57,443 bases of DNA from Rhizobiales bacterium Ga0077525 (GTDB lineage Bacteria; Pseudomonadota; Alphaproteobacteria; Rhizobiales; Xanthobacteraceae): contig LNDS01000002.1 of NCBI GenBank assembly GCA_001464835.1, forward strand, positions 1 through 57,443, read 5' to 3'. A program made the translations under genes and the position numbers. Below are positions 1 through 9,459 of the stretch, one piece after another. Under the pieces are notes generated by a model, which saw only the letters and a program-made list of their open reading frames with translations, had not been told where the DNA came from and made no database searches. Each line of letters opens with the position of its first letter. Position 1 is the first letter of the stretch.

Positions 1-3000
1 CGCCGGGAACATTGATCTTGCTGTCGACGGACTCAGCGACAACCGAACTTCCGAGCACGGCGACGTTTGTCGCGGTGCCCTCGCCAGCGCCCTGCAGACC
101 GATAGCGCCGGATCCCGTGGTCGGGTTGACGGTCAAGACTTCGTTGGCGGTAACCTGGATGCCGGCCGGGTTGCTGACCAGATTGTTGTTCGCGTCAGCG
201 TCGCTCTGCGTCGCGGTCGAAGCCGTCGAGACGTTCGCGCGGTACAGGCCGGCGCGGGTCACATTATTGACGGCAACGACATTGACCATGCCGGCATAGC
301 CATCGCCACCGGCCAGCGCGCCGCCAATGGCGTTGCTGTCGAATGTGTTGGTGCTGACCGCATTAACCGCCAGCCGCCCTTTCAGATTGATGACGGTGAC
401 GCTGCCGCTATTGCCGACATAGGCCAGCGTCCGGTTGTTGCTGGTGCTGACCGCATAGCCGCCCGCCAGACCGATGATACCGGCGGCGCCCGCACCCGCG
501 ATCCCGAAGAAGCCGCTGGTGCTGTCGGCGGTCACGACCAGCCGCAGCGCTGTCATGACACCGCGATCGACATAAGCCTGCGTGTCGGCGTTGAAGATGT
601 TGACGATGCCGGAGGATGCCGCGGCGCCGAGGCCGACCGCGAAGCCGATCACCTTGTCCGCGGCGCCCTGGTACGATTTCGCCGTGACGGCAACGGCGGG
701 ACCATTTCCGGTATAGCCGCCGGTGGTCGTTCCGACAGTCGAGTCGGTGATCGAGGCGTAGGTCTTGCGGCCCATCTGGTTCGCCGCATTGGCCGCCGCG
801 CCGCCGAAGCCGCCGACGCCGCCGGCGACAATCGAATTGCCGGCGAAGGACTGGCTGCTGGCGGTGACGACAATCTGCGGCGCATTCGTCGAGGTCAGGC
901 GCGTGTCGATCTGCGAGTCGTCGATCTTGGCCGTGGTCGTACCGGCCATGACGTTTGTGATCGGGTTGACGGCAACGCCGGCCGAGATGATCTCGAACGC
1001 CATGCCCAAAGTGATCGCCGTCGACGTAATCGACTGATGCGATGAGGCAACGACGGCCAGGCCCTGAACCGATTGTTGCACCTCGGCGAGGCTCGGCGGT
1101 GTCAGACGCGACGCGCTGTTCACGTCCAGCACAACGGGCACGACCAGCGTGCCGCTATTGACCGCGATTGAACCCGTCCCCGCGCCTATGGCATCGACCT
1201 TGCTGTCCTCGACGCTGGCGGTGGTGTCGCCCGTGATCTTGTTGGTGACAATCGAGAGGCCGACGCCAACCGCGCCAAGGCCGATGCCTGTGGCGCCGGC
1301 GACGACGGCGATGGCGTCACTGTTGCTGGCAAGCACAGCGACATTGTTCTGCGCCAGTACATCGGCATTGGCGATCGACCCGATCACATCGGTGGCGACG
1401 ATGCTGGTCGCCACCGATCCGGCAAGACCTACCTGGGCCGAAACCGCGATACCCACTGAAACCGTGAGGATGCTGGCGCTCGAGTCGGCCGCAACCTTGA
1501 CGTCGTGGCTGGCTGTGACAAGGCCGCCGGCAATCGTCGCCGACACATTGTCCTTGATCATGTTGTTGACGATGGACAGGCCGATGGCCGCCTCGCCGAA
1601 GCCGATACCGAGCGCACCGGCCGCGCCGCGCACATTGGCCATGTTCGTGGCCTGGACGGTGACGTCGCCACCCGAAATCGTCGTCTGGTTGGAAAGCAGC
1701 GGATCGGCATCCGTGCCGACCCGCGCGATCATTTGACTGGTGATCTCGTTCACCGCGATCGAGGCAACACCGGCGAAGCTGCCGACGGCGATACCGAGAC
1801 CGACGGCCACGCCGATGATCCTGGTTGCGTCGGTGGCCGATACGGTGACCGAACCGGACGACCCCGCAGTCAGATAGGCGTTCTCGATGACAGCCGAATG
1901 AGTCTGCGAGATCGTGTTGACGACGAGCGAGGCGCCGACATTGTTCTGCCCGGCCTGCACCATGCCGGCCACCGCCAGAATGGAAGCGCCGAGACTGTTG
2001 CCGACGCCGCCGTTCAGCGCCGCACCGGTGAAGTCCACGCCGGTCGAGGCCGTCGTTGACGGATTATGCGCCGTCAGGGCCTCCCGCAGAATCGTCGACA
2101 ACACACTGTTGTAGGCACTGTCGGCGGTGACGATGACCGAGCCCGATACGCCGATCGTCTTGATGTCCGCAGTATTGCCGCTGATACTGGCTGCAATGGA
2201 GTTCGTGATGACGGTGACGACCAGCGCACCGGCCAAGCCGTTCGCATCGGGGCCGCCAGCCACGGTCGCCGCGCCAGCGACGATGCGGGCCGAGTTGCCC
2301 GCCGCCACCGTGATGTTGTGCATCTGCGCAATCGCCGTGGCGTAGAGGGCAGCGCCGGCGGCCGATCGGGCCGCCGAGGGATCGCTGATTTCGGCATAGG
2401 TGACGGTGAAGCCGATGCCGCCCGAATTGCCGATCGCCAGCGAGCCGCCGCCAATGGCGATGTCGGTCTCCTGATAGGACTGCACCACCAGTTGCCGGTC
2501 CGAAGCCGCGGCGCTGCTGTTGCCGGTAATGGTCGAGTTCTTGAGTTCGGCATTGACGCTGTCGGTGATGATGCCGACCGAGACCGACATGGACATCGAG
2601 TAACCGGAACTCGCGGTCGCCACCGACATGCCAAGGCCGATCAGCGTCTGGGCGCCACTGCCCAGCGCCCGCACCGCCACATTGCCGGCATTGGTGATGG
2701 ACGAGGAGTCGATCGTTGCCGACGTCGTATTGTCGAGAATGCCGACGGCGATGGCGCCGCTGACCGCTACCGCGGTCGTGCTGCCGGTGGAGAAATTAAA
2801 GGCGCCCGCGCCGCTGCCGGCGCTGATGATCGTGTTGTTGAGGGCCTCGACCAGCACATCCGCCTTGTCCGCCGTGCCGGTCGAATAGCGCGTGATCGTC
2901 GCGCCGGTGATGCTGGCTTCGGTGTCGAGCTCGACGATATTGGCAGACGTGCTGCCAGCAATGTCGATGCTGATGGAGGGCTTGGTCTTCAGGGTCGTTT

Positions 3001-6000
3001 GTGTGGCCTTGGCGGCCTTTTCGATACCGAGCTTGGTATTGAACAGACCCGTCGGGTTGGCCCAACTCGCCGCTTCGAGGACGGATTCCCCGATCTGCTT
3101 GCCGATGCTCTTGGCTTCGGTTGTCGGGTCGGCAATGACCGCGGCAATCGACGCGCTGGTCAGTCGCCCGGTGGTTTGAGCCTGCACGGCCAGCGCATCG
3201 GCATGAACGTAGCCACTGGCCACGCTCGCGTTGGTGTTCGAGGTATCGTCCTCATTATCGTCGGCATTGTTGCCGATATAGGCCTTGGTATCGGCGCGGA
3301 CGTCGAGAATGGCGTTGGCAATGCCGACGCCATTGCTGGAGCTCATCACAATCGAGCCGGCGACTGAAATCAGCGAGACGCGCTCGATCGCAGTGACATT
3401 GACGATGGGCGCGCTGACGCGCGCCAGATTATGAATGGAGGCGTGCGTCGTGTCGTTGATGCCGCCATATGACACGATGCCCTGCAGCGCCAGCGACCCG
3501 GCGGCGACGCCCGAGGTCGGCGCAATGGCAAAGAAAAGGTCGTGGGTTTCGGCTTTGACGTCGACCTTGTCCGACGACGTCACCACGGCGCCGGCGGCGA
3601 TGCCGGCGATCGTCGTGTTGTTGTGGAAGATGAGGTTGAGCGAACCGCCGACCGACGAGCCGCTGGTCGCCGTGCCGGTCAGGAGCGCCGAGAAGCTGCC
3701 GGCGACGTTGATCGTCTCGATATCGGTCGCGGCGCTGACCGTGATGCCCTTGTCCCAATTGATGACATCGCTGTTGGCGAGCGTCGTCGTCCAGGCGACG
3801 CCGCCGGTCGTTGTCAGCTGCGCGTCCTTCGCAACCCAGGCGGTCGCCTCATTGGTCGCAGCGAAGTAATTGACCGAGCCGGCCGCGCTCAGCTGCCGCG
3901 AATCGCCACCAGACGCGTTGGCGTAGCTGGTGATGATATTGTTGACCGTGCCAAAGTTGCCGTTGAGGTGAGAGAAGATGCCGGCGGGATCTCTGATGTT
4001 TTCCCAGGTCCGCACCCAGTCATTCTCGTTCGGCAAATCGGTATTCGCACTGATGCCGATATCGCGTGCCGTGATGCGCACGTTATGACCGACCGAGGCC
4101 GACGCGGTGTGCTTGTAATCGCCGTAGGCGACACCGGCATTGACGTTGACCTGCGTCACGCCGCTGTTCGCAGCGGACGTGGTGCCAGCATCGGCGTTCG
4201 AGCGGATGGCGCGGTCGATTGTGCGGGCGACCACGGACACATCGCCGGGCGTCGAGATCACCGGCGCGACGCCTGTGCCGTTGCCGATCGTTGCCTTCGT
4301 GTTCTGCTCGCTCATCGTGATCGCCAGCGCGGCCGCGACCTTGACCGGAAGCGCGCTGCCAAACAGCGGCGTCATCAGCCCGTGCACCAGGCCTGCCGGG
4401 ACGAAGGCGCTGATGAGGCCGCCTTGGATCAAATTGGTGCCGAGCGATACGGTCGCACTGGTCGCCATCTTGGTCGTGACCGACAAGGCCTCGACCGAAA
4501 TCGACGCATCCGCCGCGGGCCGCGTTGACGCAATGGCGACGCTGGCGCCGAGATTGGCGGTCGCGTTGGTCTCGCTCTCGGCATAGGCCACCGACGCGCC
4601 GACCGAGCCTGCGCCGAGCGCAATGACACTCGCCGACGTCGAGAATGAGTTTGTGTTGACCGCCAGCACCTTGACGCTGCCGACATCGAGGACCGCGCCG
4701 GCCTTGATGTCCGCCGTCGTATCCACCTGGACCTGCGACACGGCAGCCGTCGCGTCGAACAGGGCCGCCGTGGTCAGGACGATCGCCGACACGGCCATGG
4801 TCGCAGTATTGGTGGCCTGCGCGGTCAGCGTCCCGCCGGCGGTGATATGGGCGTTGCTCGCGACAGTGGTCGTGGCCTCGCCGCTGATCTGACCGACCAC
4901 CGCCGAGGCGCCCCACGGCACGACGCCGGCGAGACCGAGCACCATCGCGGTGTTGGCGGCCTTTTCGGTCGCCTGCGAATTCAGCGTGACGTCATGGGTC
5001 GCGGTGATGTTGGCGTCGCCGAGAACCTCGACCTTGGCGCGGGCGGTGCCGGCGACCCAGCCGCCGTTCACGCCCAGCACCGACGCGGCAGCGGCCTGGC
5101 CGATAAGAGCCAGAGTCTGTGTCACGTCGGAGGTGTAATCGGTCTCGGCGGTCGCGATCGAGACAGCCGAGACGTTGCGGCCGTTCAGCTCGCCCGCGAT
5201 CGAAATATCGGCATGGGCGGTGACCAGACCCATGACGTTGCGCGAGGTCGAGGTGGCGGCGAGACTGATGTTGCCGGCCAGCGCCGAGGTATTGCTAGAA
5301 TTGCCGCCGACCGACGCGTTGACGATGCCGGTGGTGCCGATGGTGATCGAGGTCCCGGCGGTGTGAGAACTGCTGGAGATGCTTTTCGAGACGGCCGCTT
5401 GCAGCAGCACATCGCCTGCGTTCCAGTGCGTGGAGCCGGTGTTGATGACGTTGGTGAGGATGCTGCCGTTGATGGTGATCGTCGGCGCTTCCAGCGTCAC
5501 CGAGCCCGAACTACGCTGCGATGCATTGGTGACCGACAGAGCGCCCGCATTGTAGTTATAGTCACGGGTATCGATGTAATAGCCTGCGGCGAGCGTGATG
5601 CTGTTGTCGGCGGTTAAACGAATATTGGCGCCATATGTCTGAATGCTCGCCATCACCTGATTGTCCCCGCTCGTCGCGCCGGGGCCGATGAGCAGGTCGT
5701 AAGGATCGATCAGCAACGTGCCGACAACACCGTTGGCTGCCGACAAATTGAGTTTGATGGCATCAATCGCCGCCGTTTTTCTGGCGCTGAGTTCGATGAA
5801 GCCGCCATTGCCTTGCGCCGAACTGGCGTCGAATGATGCATTGGCAGCGACAGTCAGATTTCGTTGTGCGAGCACGACGATGTTGCCGCCATCGCCCTGC
5901 GTACTTTTGGCCGAGACCGTGCCGAAGCCGGCGACCTTGATATCCTGCCCGGCATTGACGGCGATGGAGCCTGCCGCCCCTGTCCGGCTGTCGGCGGTGA

Positions 6001-6931
6001 TCTTCGCCTTGGCGCCGATATCGACATTGCGCCCGGCGTCGACCGTGACCTTGCCGCCATTGCGGGCGGCCAGCCGCGAATTGATCTTCGCATCATTGGC
6101 GGCGACGATCTGGATCGTGCCGTTCTTGACGACAATGCCATTGGCGCTGCGCAGGCCCGTCGAGTTGACGCTCGAACTGAAGGCGGCAGCGTGATTGCGG
6201 TTGGCCTGATCGCGCCCGCCGACGAACACGTTCTGGCCGGTCAAACGCACGGCATCGACCGCGTTGATGCGGCCGCGAATGCGAATGTTGCCGTCCGGCG
6301 ATACCGGCACGGTGCCGGCCAAAAGGTTGTCAACCGCGCTTTGGTTGATCTGCCCGCCTGGGCCGATCACGCCGTTCATGAATTCGCGCGTCGGCGTCGT
6401 CACGTTCAGGGAGCCGACATTGACGACGCCCGACCGGCCGACGACGAACCCGTTCGGATCGGCGAAATACACATTGCCGCCGATCTGGCCGTTTTTGTAG
6501 GCGTTGAGCGTGCCGTTGATCGTCGTCGGCGTCGTGCCGTTCACGAGATTGATCAGGTTGCTGGTGCCGTTTGGCAGAATGAGGTTGCCGGTGTTGCCGG
6601 CGCCGATCTCGAAACGCGAATAGGAGTTGAAAGCGTTCGGGCCGCTGATGGTGTTGGTGGTGACGGTGCTGGTATTGCCGCTCGTCGTCACCGTGGTCGC
6701 GGTGCGGCCGTCCGGAATGACATTGGTGACGCCGGCGGGAACGGACTGGGCAAAAGACAGCACCGGATACAAAGTCAGCACCGCCGCCATGGCGGCCGCC
6801 GATACCCGCAACGACGTTTGGTCGAAAAATAGTCTCGCCGGCGCCTCGAAAGCAGACTCGTCGATGCCCCTCAACTCCGGCGAAAGGCCGGTGGCTTTAG
6901 CAACCTGAAATTGCTTCAGGCGCTGGCTCAT
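1..6931 (-). CDS. Giant filamentous haemagglutinin-type adhesin (TpsA/LktA-like), C-terminus outside window
   Basis: One reading frame stays open from the ATG at 6931 to the left edge (2310 codons), so the protein is C-terminally incomplete here. The N-terminus has an extended signal peptide: about 42 polar residues, a hydrophobic stretch near residues 43-60, and an AQS cleavage region. Residues about 65-230 look like the haemagglutination-activity (TPS) domain, with an NPNG-like ADPNGFVVG motif near 158-165. The rest is Ala/Thr/Ser/Val/Asn-rich and built of degenerate units of the form GxxxSIVxNxIxxxxxAxI, as expected of a secreted beta-helix. Family knowledge: such TpsA proteins are exported by an outer-membrane TpsB pore and act in adhesion or biofilm; no TpsB gene is visible in this window. 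It could equally be named a leukotoxin LktA-family adhesin. Family assignment is firm; export route is inferred. Confidence 0.85.
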   Translation of the reverse strand, partial: MSQRLKQFQVAKATGLSPELRGIDESAFEAPARLFFDQTSLRVSAAAMAAVLTLYPVLSFAQSVPAGVTNVIPDGRTATTVTTSGNTSTVTTNTISGPNAFNSYSRFEIGAGNTGNLILPNGTSNLINLVNGTTPTTINGTLNAYKNGQIGGNVYFADPNGFVVGRSGVVNVGSLNVTTPTREFMNGVIGPGGQINQSAVDNLLAGTVPVSPDGNIRIRGRINAVDAVRLTGQNVFVGGRDQANRNHAAAFSSSVNSTGLRSANGIVVKNGTIQIVAANDAKINSRLAARNGGKVTVDAGRNVDIGAKAKITADSRTGAAGSIAVNAGQDIKVAGFGTVSAKSTQGDGGNIVVLAQRNLTVAANASFDASSAQGNGGFIELSARKTAAIDAIKLNLSAANGVVGTLLIDPYDLLIGPGATSGDNQVMASIQTYGANIRLTADNSITLAAGYYIDTRDYNYNAGALSVTNASQRSSGSVTLEAPTITINGSILTNVINTGSTHWNAGDVLLQAAVSKSISSSSHTAGTSITIGTTGIVNASVGGNSSNTSALAGNISLAATSTSRNVMGLVTAHADISIAGELNGRNVSAVSIATAETDYTSDVTQTLALIGQAAAASVLGVNGGWVAGTARAKVEVLGDANITATHDVTLNSQATEKAANTAMVLGLAGVVPWGASAVVGQISGEATTTVASNAHITAGGTLTAQATNTATMAVSAIVLTTAALFDATAAVSQVQVDTTADIKAGAVLDVGSVKVLAVNTNSFSTSASVIALGAGSVGASVAYAESETNATANLGASVAIASTRPAADASISVEALSVTTKMATSATVSLGTNLIQGGLISAFVPAGLVHGLMTPLFGSALPVKVAAALAITMSEQNTKATIGNGTGVAPVISTPGDVSVVARTIDRAIRSNADAGTTSAANSGVTQVNVNAGVAYGDYKHTASASVGHNVRITARDIGISANTDLPNENDWVRTWENIRDPAGIFSHLNGNFGTVNNIITSYANASGGDSRQLSAAGSVNYFAATNEATAWVAKDAQLTTTGGVAWTTTLANSDVINWDKGITVSAATDIETINVAGSFSALLTGTATSGSSVGGSLNLIFHNNTTIAGIAAGAVVTSSDKVDVKAETHDLFFAIAPTSGVAAGSLALQGIVSYGGINDTTHASIHNLARVSAPIVNVTAIERVSLISVAGSIVMSSSNGVGIANAILDVRADTKAYIGNNADDNEDDTSNTNASVASGYVHADALAVQAQTTGRLTSASIAAVIADPTTEAKSIGKQIGESVLEAASWANPTGLFNTKLGIEKAAKATQTTLKTKPSISIDIAGSTSANIVELDTEASITGATITRYSTGTADKADVLVEALNNTIISAGSGAGAFNFSTGSTTAVAVSGAIAVGILDNTTSATIDSSSITNAGNVAVRALGSGAQTLIGLGMSVATASSGYSMSMSVSVGIITDSVNAELKNSTITGNSSAAASDRQLVVQSYQETDIAIGGGSLAIGNSGGIGFTVTYAEISDPSAARSAAGAALYATAIAQMHNITVAAGNSARIVAGAATVAGGPDANGLAGALVVTVITNSIAASISGNTADIKTIGVSGSVIVTADSAYNSVLSTILREALTAHNPSTTASTGVDFTGAALNGGVGNSLGASILAVAGMVQAGQNNVGASLVVNTISQTHSAVIENAYLTAGSSGSVTVSATDATRIIGVAVGLGIAVGSFAGVASIAVNEITSQMIARVGTDADPLLSNQTTISGGDVTVQATNMANVRGAAGALGIGFGEAAIGLSIVNNMIKDNVSATIAGGLVTASHDVKVAADSSASILTVSVGIAVSAQVGLAGSVATSIVATDVIGSIANADVLAQNNVAVLASNSDAIAVVAGATGIGLGAVGVGLSIVTNKITGDTTASVEDSKVDAIGAGTGSIAVNSGTLVVPVVLDVNSASRLTPPSLAEVQQSVQGLAVVASSHQSITSTAITLGMAFEIISAGVAVNPITNVMAGTTTAKIDDSQIDTRLTSTNAPQIVVTASSQSFAGNSIVAGGVGGFGGAAANAANQMGRKTYASITDSTVGTTTGGYTGNGPAVAVTAKSYQGAADKVIGFAVGLGAAASSGIVNIFNADTQAYVDRGVMTALRLVVTADSTSGFFGIAGAGAAGIIGLAGGYAVSTSNNRTLAYVGNSGSVTVINLKGRLAVNAVSTNTFDSNAIGGALAGGDGYAGMVNVVAVNNVTRAGLYRANVSTASTATQSDADANNNLVSNPAGIQVTANEVLTVNPTTGSGAIGLQGAGEGTATNVAVLGSSVVAESVDSKINVPG

Positions 6932-7233
6932 GGGCGCGCGTCCTCTTCGGGCAAACCTGCCTGCCGCGGTCGGCAATGAGCCGGCATCGCAAGACGTGCC
7001 GCCAGGGACACCGAAAACGGGGCTACCCCGGAAGCGACAGCGCTTGCCGCACCCTGCAAAAATCCGAACACTGACTTCCCTGCAACCTGTTGCGCTGCCA
7101 GTTTTTTTCTATTTGCAGCGTCGGATTAGTCTGGCATGGGGGGACCGGGGTGTCCTGACGGCCACCGCTGACATTCTGAAGTTTTTCTGATATTTGTTAC
7201 GCCGATAGCGGCGGTTAACTTAACCGTGGGGGT
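6932..7233. other. Divergent intergenic region between adhesin and winged-helix regulator
   Basis: About 300 bp without a convincing gene, between the adhesin start (-) and the winged-helix regulator start (+). It should contain both promoters. Two inverted repeats are visible: GCAAC-CT-GTTGC at 7082-7093 and a stronger one at 7212-7226. The last 60 bp are AT-richer than the surroundings. No RNA gene was recognised. Confidence 0.5.
7212..7226. promoter_or_regulatory. Perfect 15-bp palindrome, candidate operator
   Basis: CGGTTAA-C-TTAACCG is a perfect inverted repeat with 7-bp arms and a 1-bp centre, 10 bp before the GTG of the winged-helix regulator gene. Its position suggests an autoregulatory operator, or a site controlling the divergent adhesin. 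The binding protein is unknown. Confidence 0.35.
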
Positions 7234-7236
7234 TTG

Positions 7237-7863
7237 GTGCTCCGTTTTGCTGGTTTTGAACTCGATCAGCAGCGTGCCGAGCTTCGGGGAGCCGACTCCG
7301 CCCCTATCAAGCTGCGGCCCAAGGCGTTCGACCTGCTGATTCTGTTTGCTGCCAACCCCGGGCGGATTCTGAGCAAGCAGGAGTTGATGGACGCCGTCTG
7401 GCCCAACATCCATGTCGGCGAAGACAGCCTGTTTCAATGCATTCGTGAACTGCGCACGGCGCTGGGCGACGACCAACGCCAGATCGTCAAATTGGTGTCC
7501 GGCCGCGGCTATATTTTCGATGCCGAAGTCCTGAACGAGCCGGACGGCGCTCCAAAAAAGGCCGCGCACGCCCTTGCCGTCCCGGAAGCCAGCGCCGCGC
7601 CGCCGGTCGCCGCCGTTCCCCCGACGCGCCCGGTCCGGCTGCTGCGCGGTCCCGTCGCCGCCGCTGTGGCGCTCGTCGCCCTTGTCGGCCTCGCCATCGC
7701 GGCGCCGCTTTTCTGGCCGCCCGGCCTGCCGAAACGAGCGCCGATCGTGGCGGTGATGCCGATCGCCGAAGCCGGCCAGGATGCCGAGACCGCGGCGATG
7801 GCCGCCCAGGTTACCGGCCGGCTCATCGACGGCCTCGTCAGGATCGACATATTACTGTGGTGA
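7237..7863 (+). CDS. CadC-like winged-helix regulator, N-terminal part (frameshifted gene)
   Basis: Residues about 4-100 form an OmpR/PhoB-type winged helix (Trans_reg_C), with the usual KLRPKAFDLL, ELMDAVWP and GRGYIFD segments. A Pro/Ala-rich linker and one strongly hydrophobic segment (about residues 135-158) follow, giving the CadC/ToxR plan: DNA-binding domain inside the cell, one membrane helix, sensor domain beyond. The frame closes with TGA at 7861 just after GLVRIDILLW, whereas the overlapping frame continues as HITVVTPGARG, the expected family sequence. The gene therefore appears to carry a 1-base deletion near 7843-7850, and the TPR part lies in the next entry. GTG at 7237 is taken as start; TTG at 7234 is possible. 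Confidence 0.7.
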   Translation: MLRFAGFELDQQRAELRGADSAPIKLRPKAFDLLILFAANPGRILSKQELMDAVWPNIHVGEDSLFQCIRELRTALGDDQRQIVKLVSGRGYIFDAEVLNEPDGAPKKAAHALAVPEASAAPPVAAVPPTRPVRLLRGPVAAAVALVALVGLAIAAPLFWPPGLPKRAPIVAVMPIAEAGQDAETAAMAAQVTGRLIDGLVRIDILLW

Positions 7864-8951
7864 CGCCCGGCGCGCGCGGCAAAGACGCTGCGGCCGAACA
7901 GGCCTCCGCGACGCGGGCGGAAGCCGATTATGTGGTGCATGGCGAACTCGTCAAAGGCCCGCAGTCGTGGACGTTGCGGGCGCGCATGGTCAAATCCGCG
8001 ACCGGGCAGATCGAGGCCAGCCCCAGCGTCACGATCGACCACCTCGAACTCCAGCCGGAGCTGCAACAAACGCGCCTCGCAGCCGGAATCGGTCATTTGC
8101 TGGCCTCGCGCATCAATACGCTGATTGAAGCCGATGCAGGGGCAGTCGCGGCAGACGGCAGCATGCCCAACAGCGCAGCCAGGGCCGCGATCCAGCAGGC
8201 CACGGCGTCGATCGTCCAGACGTCGCGCGAACGCTTCACCGCCGCGCAGATCATGCTGGAGAAAGCGCTCGCCGACAATCCCAACAATACCGATCTTCAG
8301 GTCGCGCTTGCTGCCATTCAACTGCGCGGCATCCAGATGGTCTGGTATAGCCCGACTGACAGTGCGGCGACCGAAAGCAACGCGAGGTCGCTGCTGGAAC
8401 GGGCGTTGCGGACCAAGCCGACTTCGATTCCGGTGCTGGAAGCCTATTGCCGATTCCTCAACGCCACCAACGAATTTGTCGACAGCCTGGTGGCTTGCGC
8501 TCGGACGCTGGCCTTCGATCCGTGGAATGGCATAGCCCTGTACCATATGGGCGTGGCGCATATTCAATTGGGCCGCTTCGAGGACGCACTGACGACGTTC
8601 ATGCAAGCCAACCGGTACGATACGCCGCAGGTATCGCGATGGACCTGGCTGCTTGGCGTCGGCTGGAGCTATCTGATGATGGGCCGCGCCGAGGAAGCGC
8701 TGCCATGGCTGGAAAAGTCGATCGCGATCACACCGGCCTCCGGGCGGCCGCTGATGCTGCTCGCCTCCGCCTACCAGCGCGCGGGCCGCACCGAACAAGC
8801 CAAGGCTGCATTGGCGCGTGGCCTCGAGATTCGTCCCGGCTCGACCGCGAGCAACATCGCCTTGCCGCCGAAGAACTCAAGCGCTACATTTCTTTCGGCG
8901 AGCGACAAGATCCGCGACGACTTGATCCAGATCGGCTTGCCAAGTCATTGA
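7857..8951 (+). CDS. TPR-containing C-terminal part of the frameshifted winged-helix regulator
   Basis: This frame continues the preceding gene after the frameshift. It starts with VVTPGARG, the conserved beginning of the periplasmic or cytosolic 'adenylate-cyclase-like' segment found after the membrane helix in CadC-TPR regulators. It then carries several tetratricopeptide-like repeats (for example around NGIALYHMGVAHIQLGRFEDA and SYLMMGRAEEALPWLEKSI). The GTG at 7857 is only the first possible start in the frame and no ribosome-binding site supports it, so it is probably not a separate gene. Either the gene is a pseudogene, or the assembly has one missing base, or a -1 shift joins the two frames; no classic slippery heptamer is visible. 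Confidence 0.65.
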   Translation: MVTPGARGKDAAAEQASATRAEADYVVHGELVKGPQSWTLRARMVKSATGQIEASPSVTIDHLELQPELQQTRLAAGIGHLLASRINTLIEADAGAVAADGSMPNSAARAAIQQATASIVQTSRERFTAAQIMLEKALADNPNNTDLQVALAAIQLRGIQMVWYSPTDSAATESNARSLLERALRTKPTSIPVLEAYCRFLNATNEFVDSLVACARTLAFDPWNGIALYHMGVAHIQLGRFEDALTTFMQANRYDTPQVSRWTWLLGVGWSYLMMGRAEEALPWLEKSIAITPASGRPLMLLASAYQRAGRTEQAKAALARGLEIRPGSTASNIALPPKNSSATFLSASDKIRDDLIQIGLPSH

Positions 8952-9132
8952 CATTTGTGCGATCCGCGCATGCCCGGTGTGGCGTCTTTGACGCACCGAA
9001 ATTGCCGCATCAACGAAATTTCAGATTTTCACGCCGATTTTCATTAGACGCTGCATCGGCCTGCGATTAATCGACATGGAGCGGCGCCAAATCCGGCATT
9101 GCCGCTTTTTGAAAAAAAGCAGGGGACATTGG

Positions 9133-9393
9133 ATGCGCAACGTCATCGCCGCTTCGTTCATCGCCATCTTCTGCCTGGCCGGCACCGCGCGTGCCGACCA
9201 GGATGACGTCAAATGGATCGCCCAATGCATGAAGGACAATCAGGAAGCAAAGGTCGATGCCTCGGTCATCCAGAAATACTGCTCATGCATGAACGAAAAG
9301 ATGAGCAGCAACGAAAGCCAGTCCATCACCCAATGGGAAAAGACGCACCCCGCTGAACGAGCAGCGTGCGACAAGGAATCCGGCTGGAAGTAA
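9133..9393 (+). CDS. Small secreted cysteine-containing protein of unknown function
   Basis: An 86-residue protein with a Sec signal peptide (MRNVIAASFIAIFCLAGTARA, cut after ARA) and a short mature part holding four cysteines in CM-x(n)-CSCM and AACDK contexts, probably forming disulphides in the periplasm. The ATG at 9133 is preferred because AGGGG at 9121-9125 gives good ribosome-binding spacing; an upstream in-frame ATG at 9076 would bury the signal peptide. It resembles small hypothetical periplasmic proteins common in Hyphomicrobiales. It stands alone and converges on the lipoprotein gene at 9460. No function can be assigned. Confidence 0.7.
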   Translation: MRNVIAASFIAIFCLAGTARADQDDVKWIAQCMKDNQEAKVDASVIQKYCSCMNEKMSSNESQSITQWEKTHPAERAACDKESGWK

Positions 9394-9418
9394 CCCGGTC
9401 GACCGGGCCAAATGACAG

Positions 9419-9446
9419 TGCCGGCGGACCGAATGCGCCGCCGGCA
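9419..9446. terminator. Hairpin between convergent genes, probable bidirectional terminator
   Basis: TGCCGGCGG and CCGCCGGCA form perfect 9-bp arms around a 10-base loop, placed between the stop codons of the convergent genes ending at 9393 (+) and 9460 (-). There is no clear U-tract, so efficiency is uncertain. Confidence 0.45.
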
Positions 9447-9459
9447 TCGGCCTCAAGGA

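Noticed and set aside
2066..3367. Long plus-strand open frame (433 codons) opposite the adhesin
   Set aside because: Arg/Gly/Asp-rich shadow of the adhesin gene in high-GC DNA; no domain and no ribosome-binding site. The same holds for 5864-6832 and other frames there.
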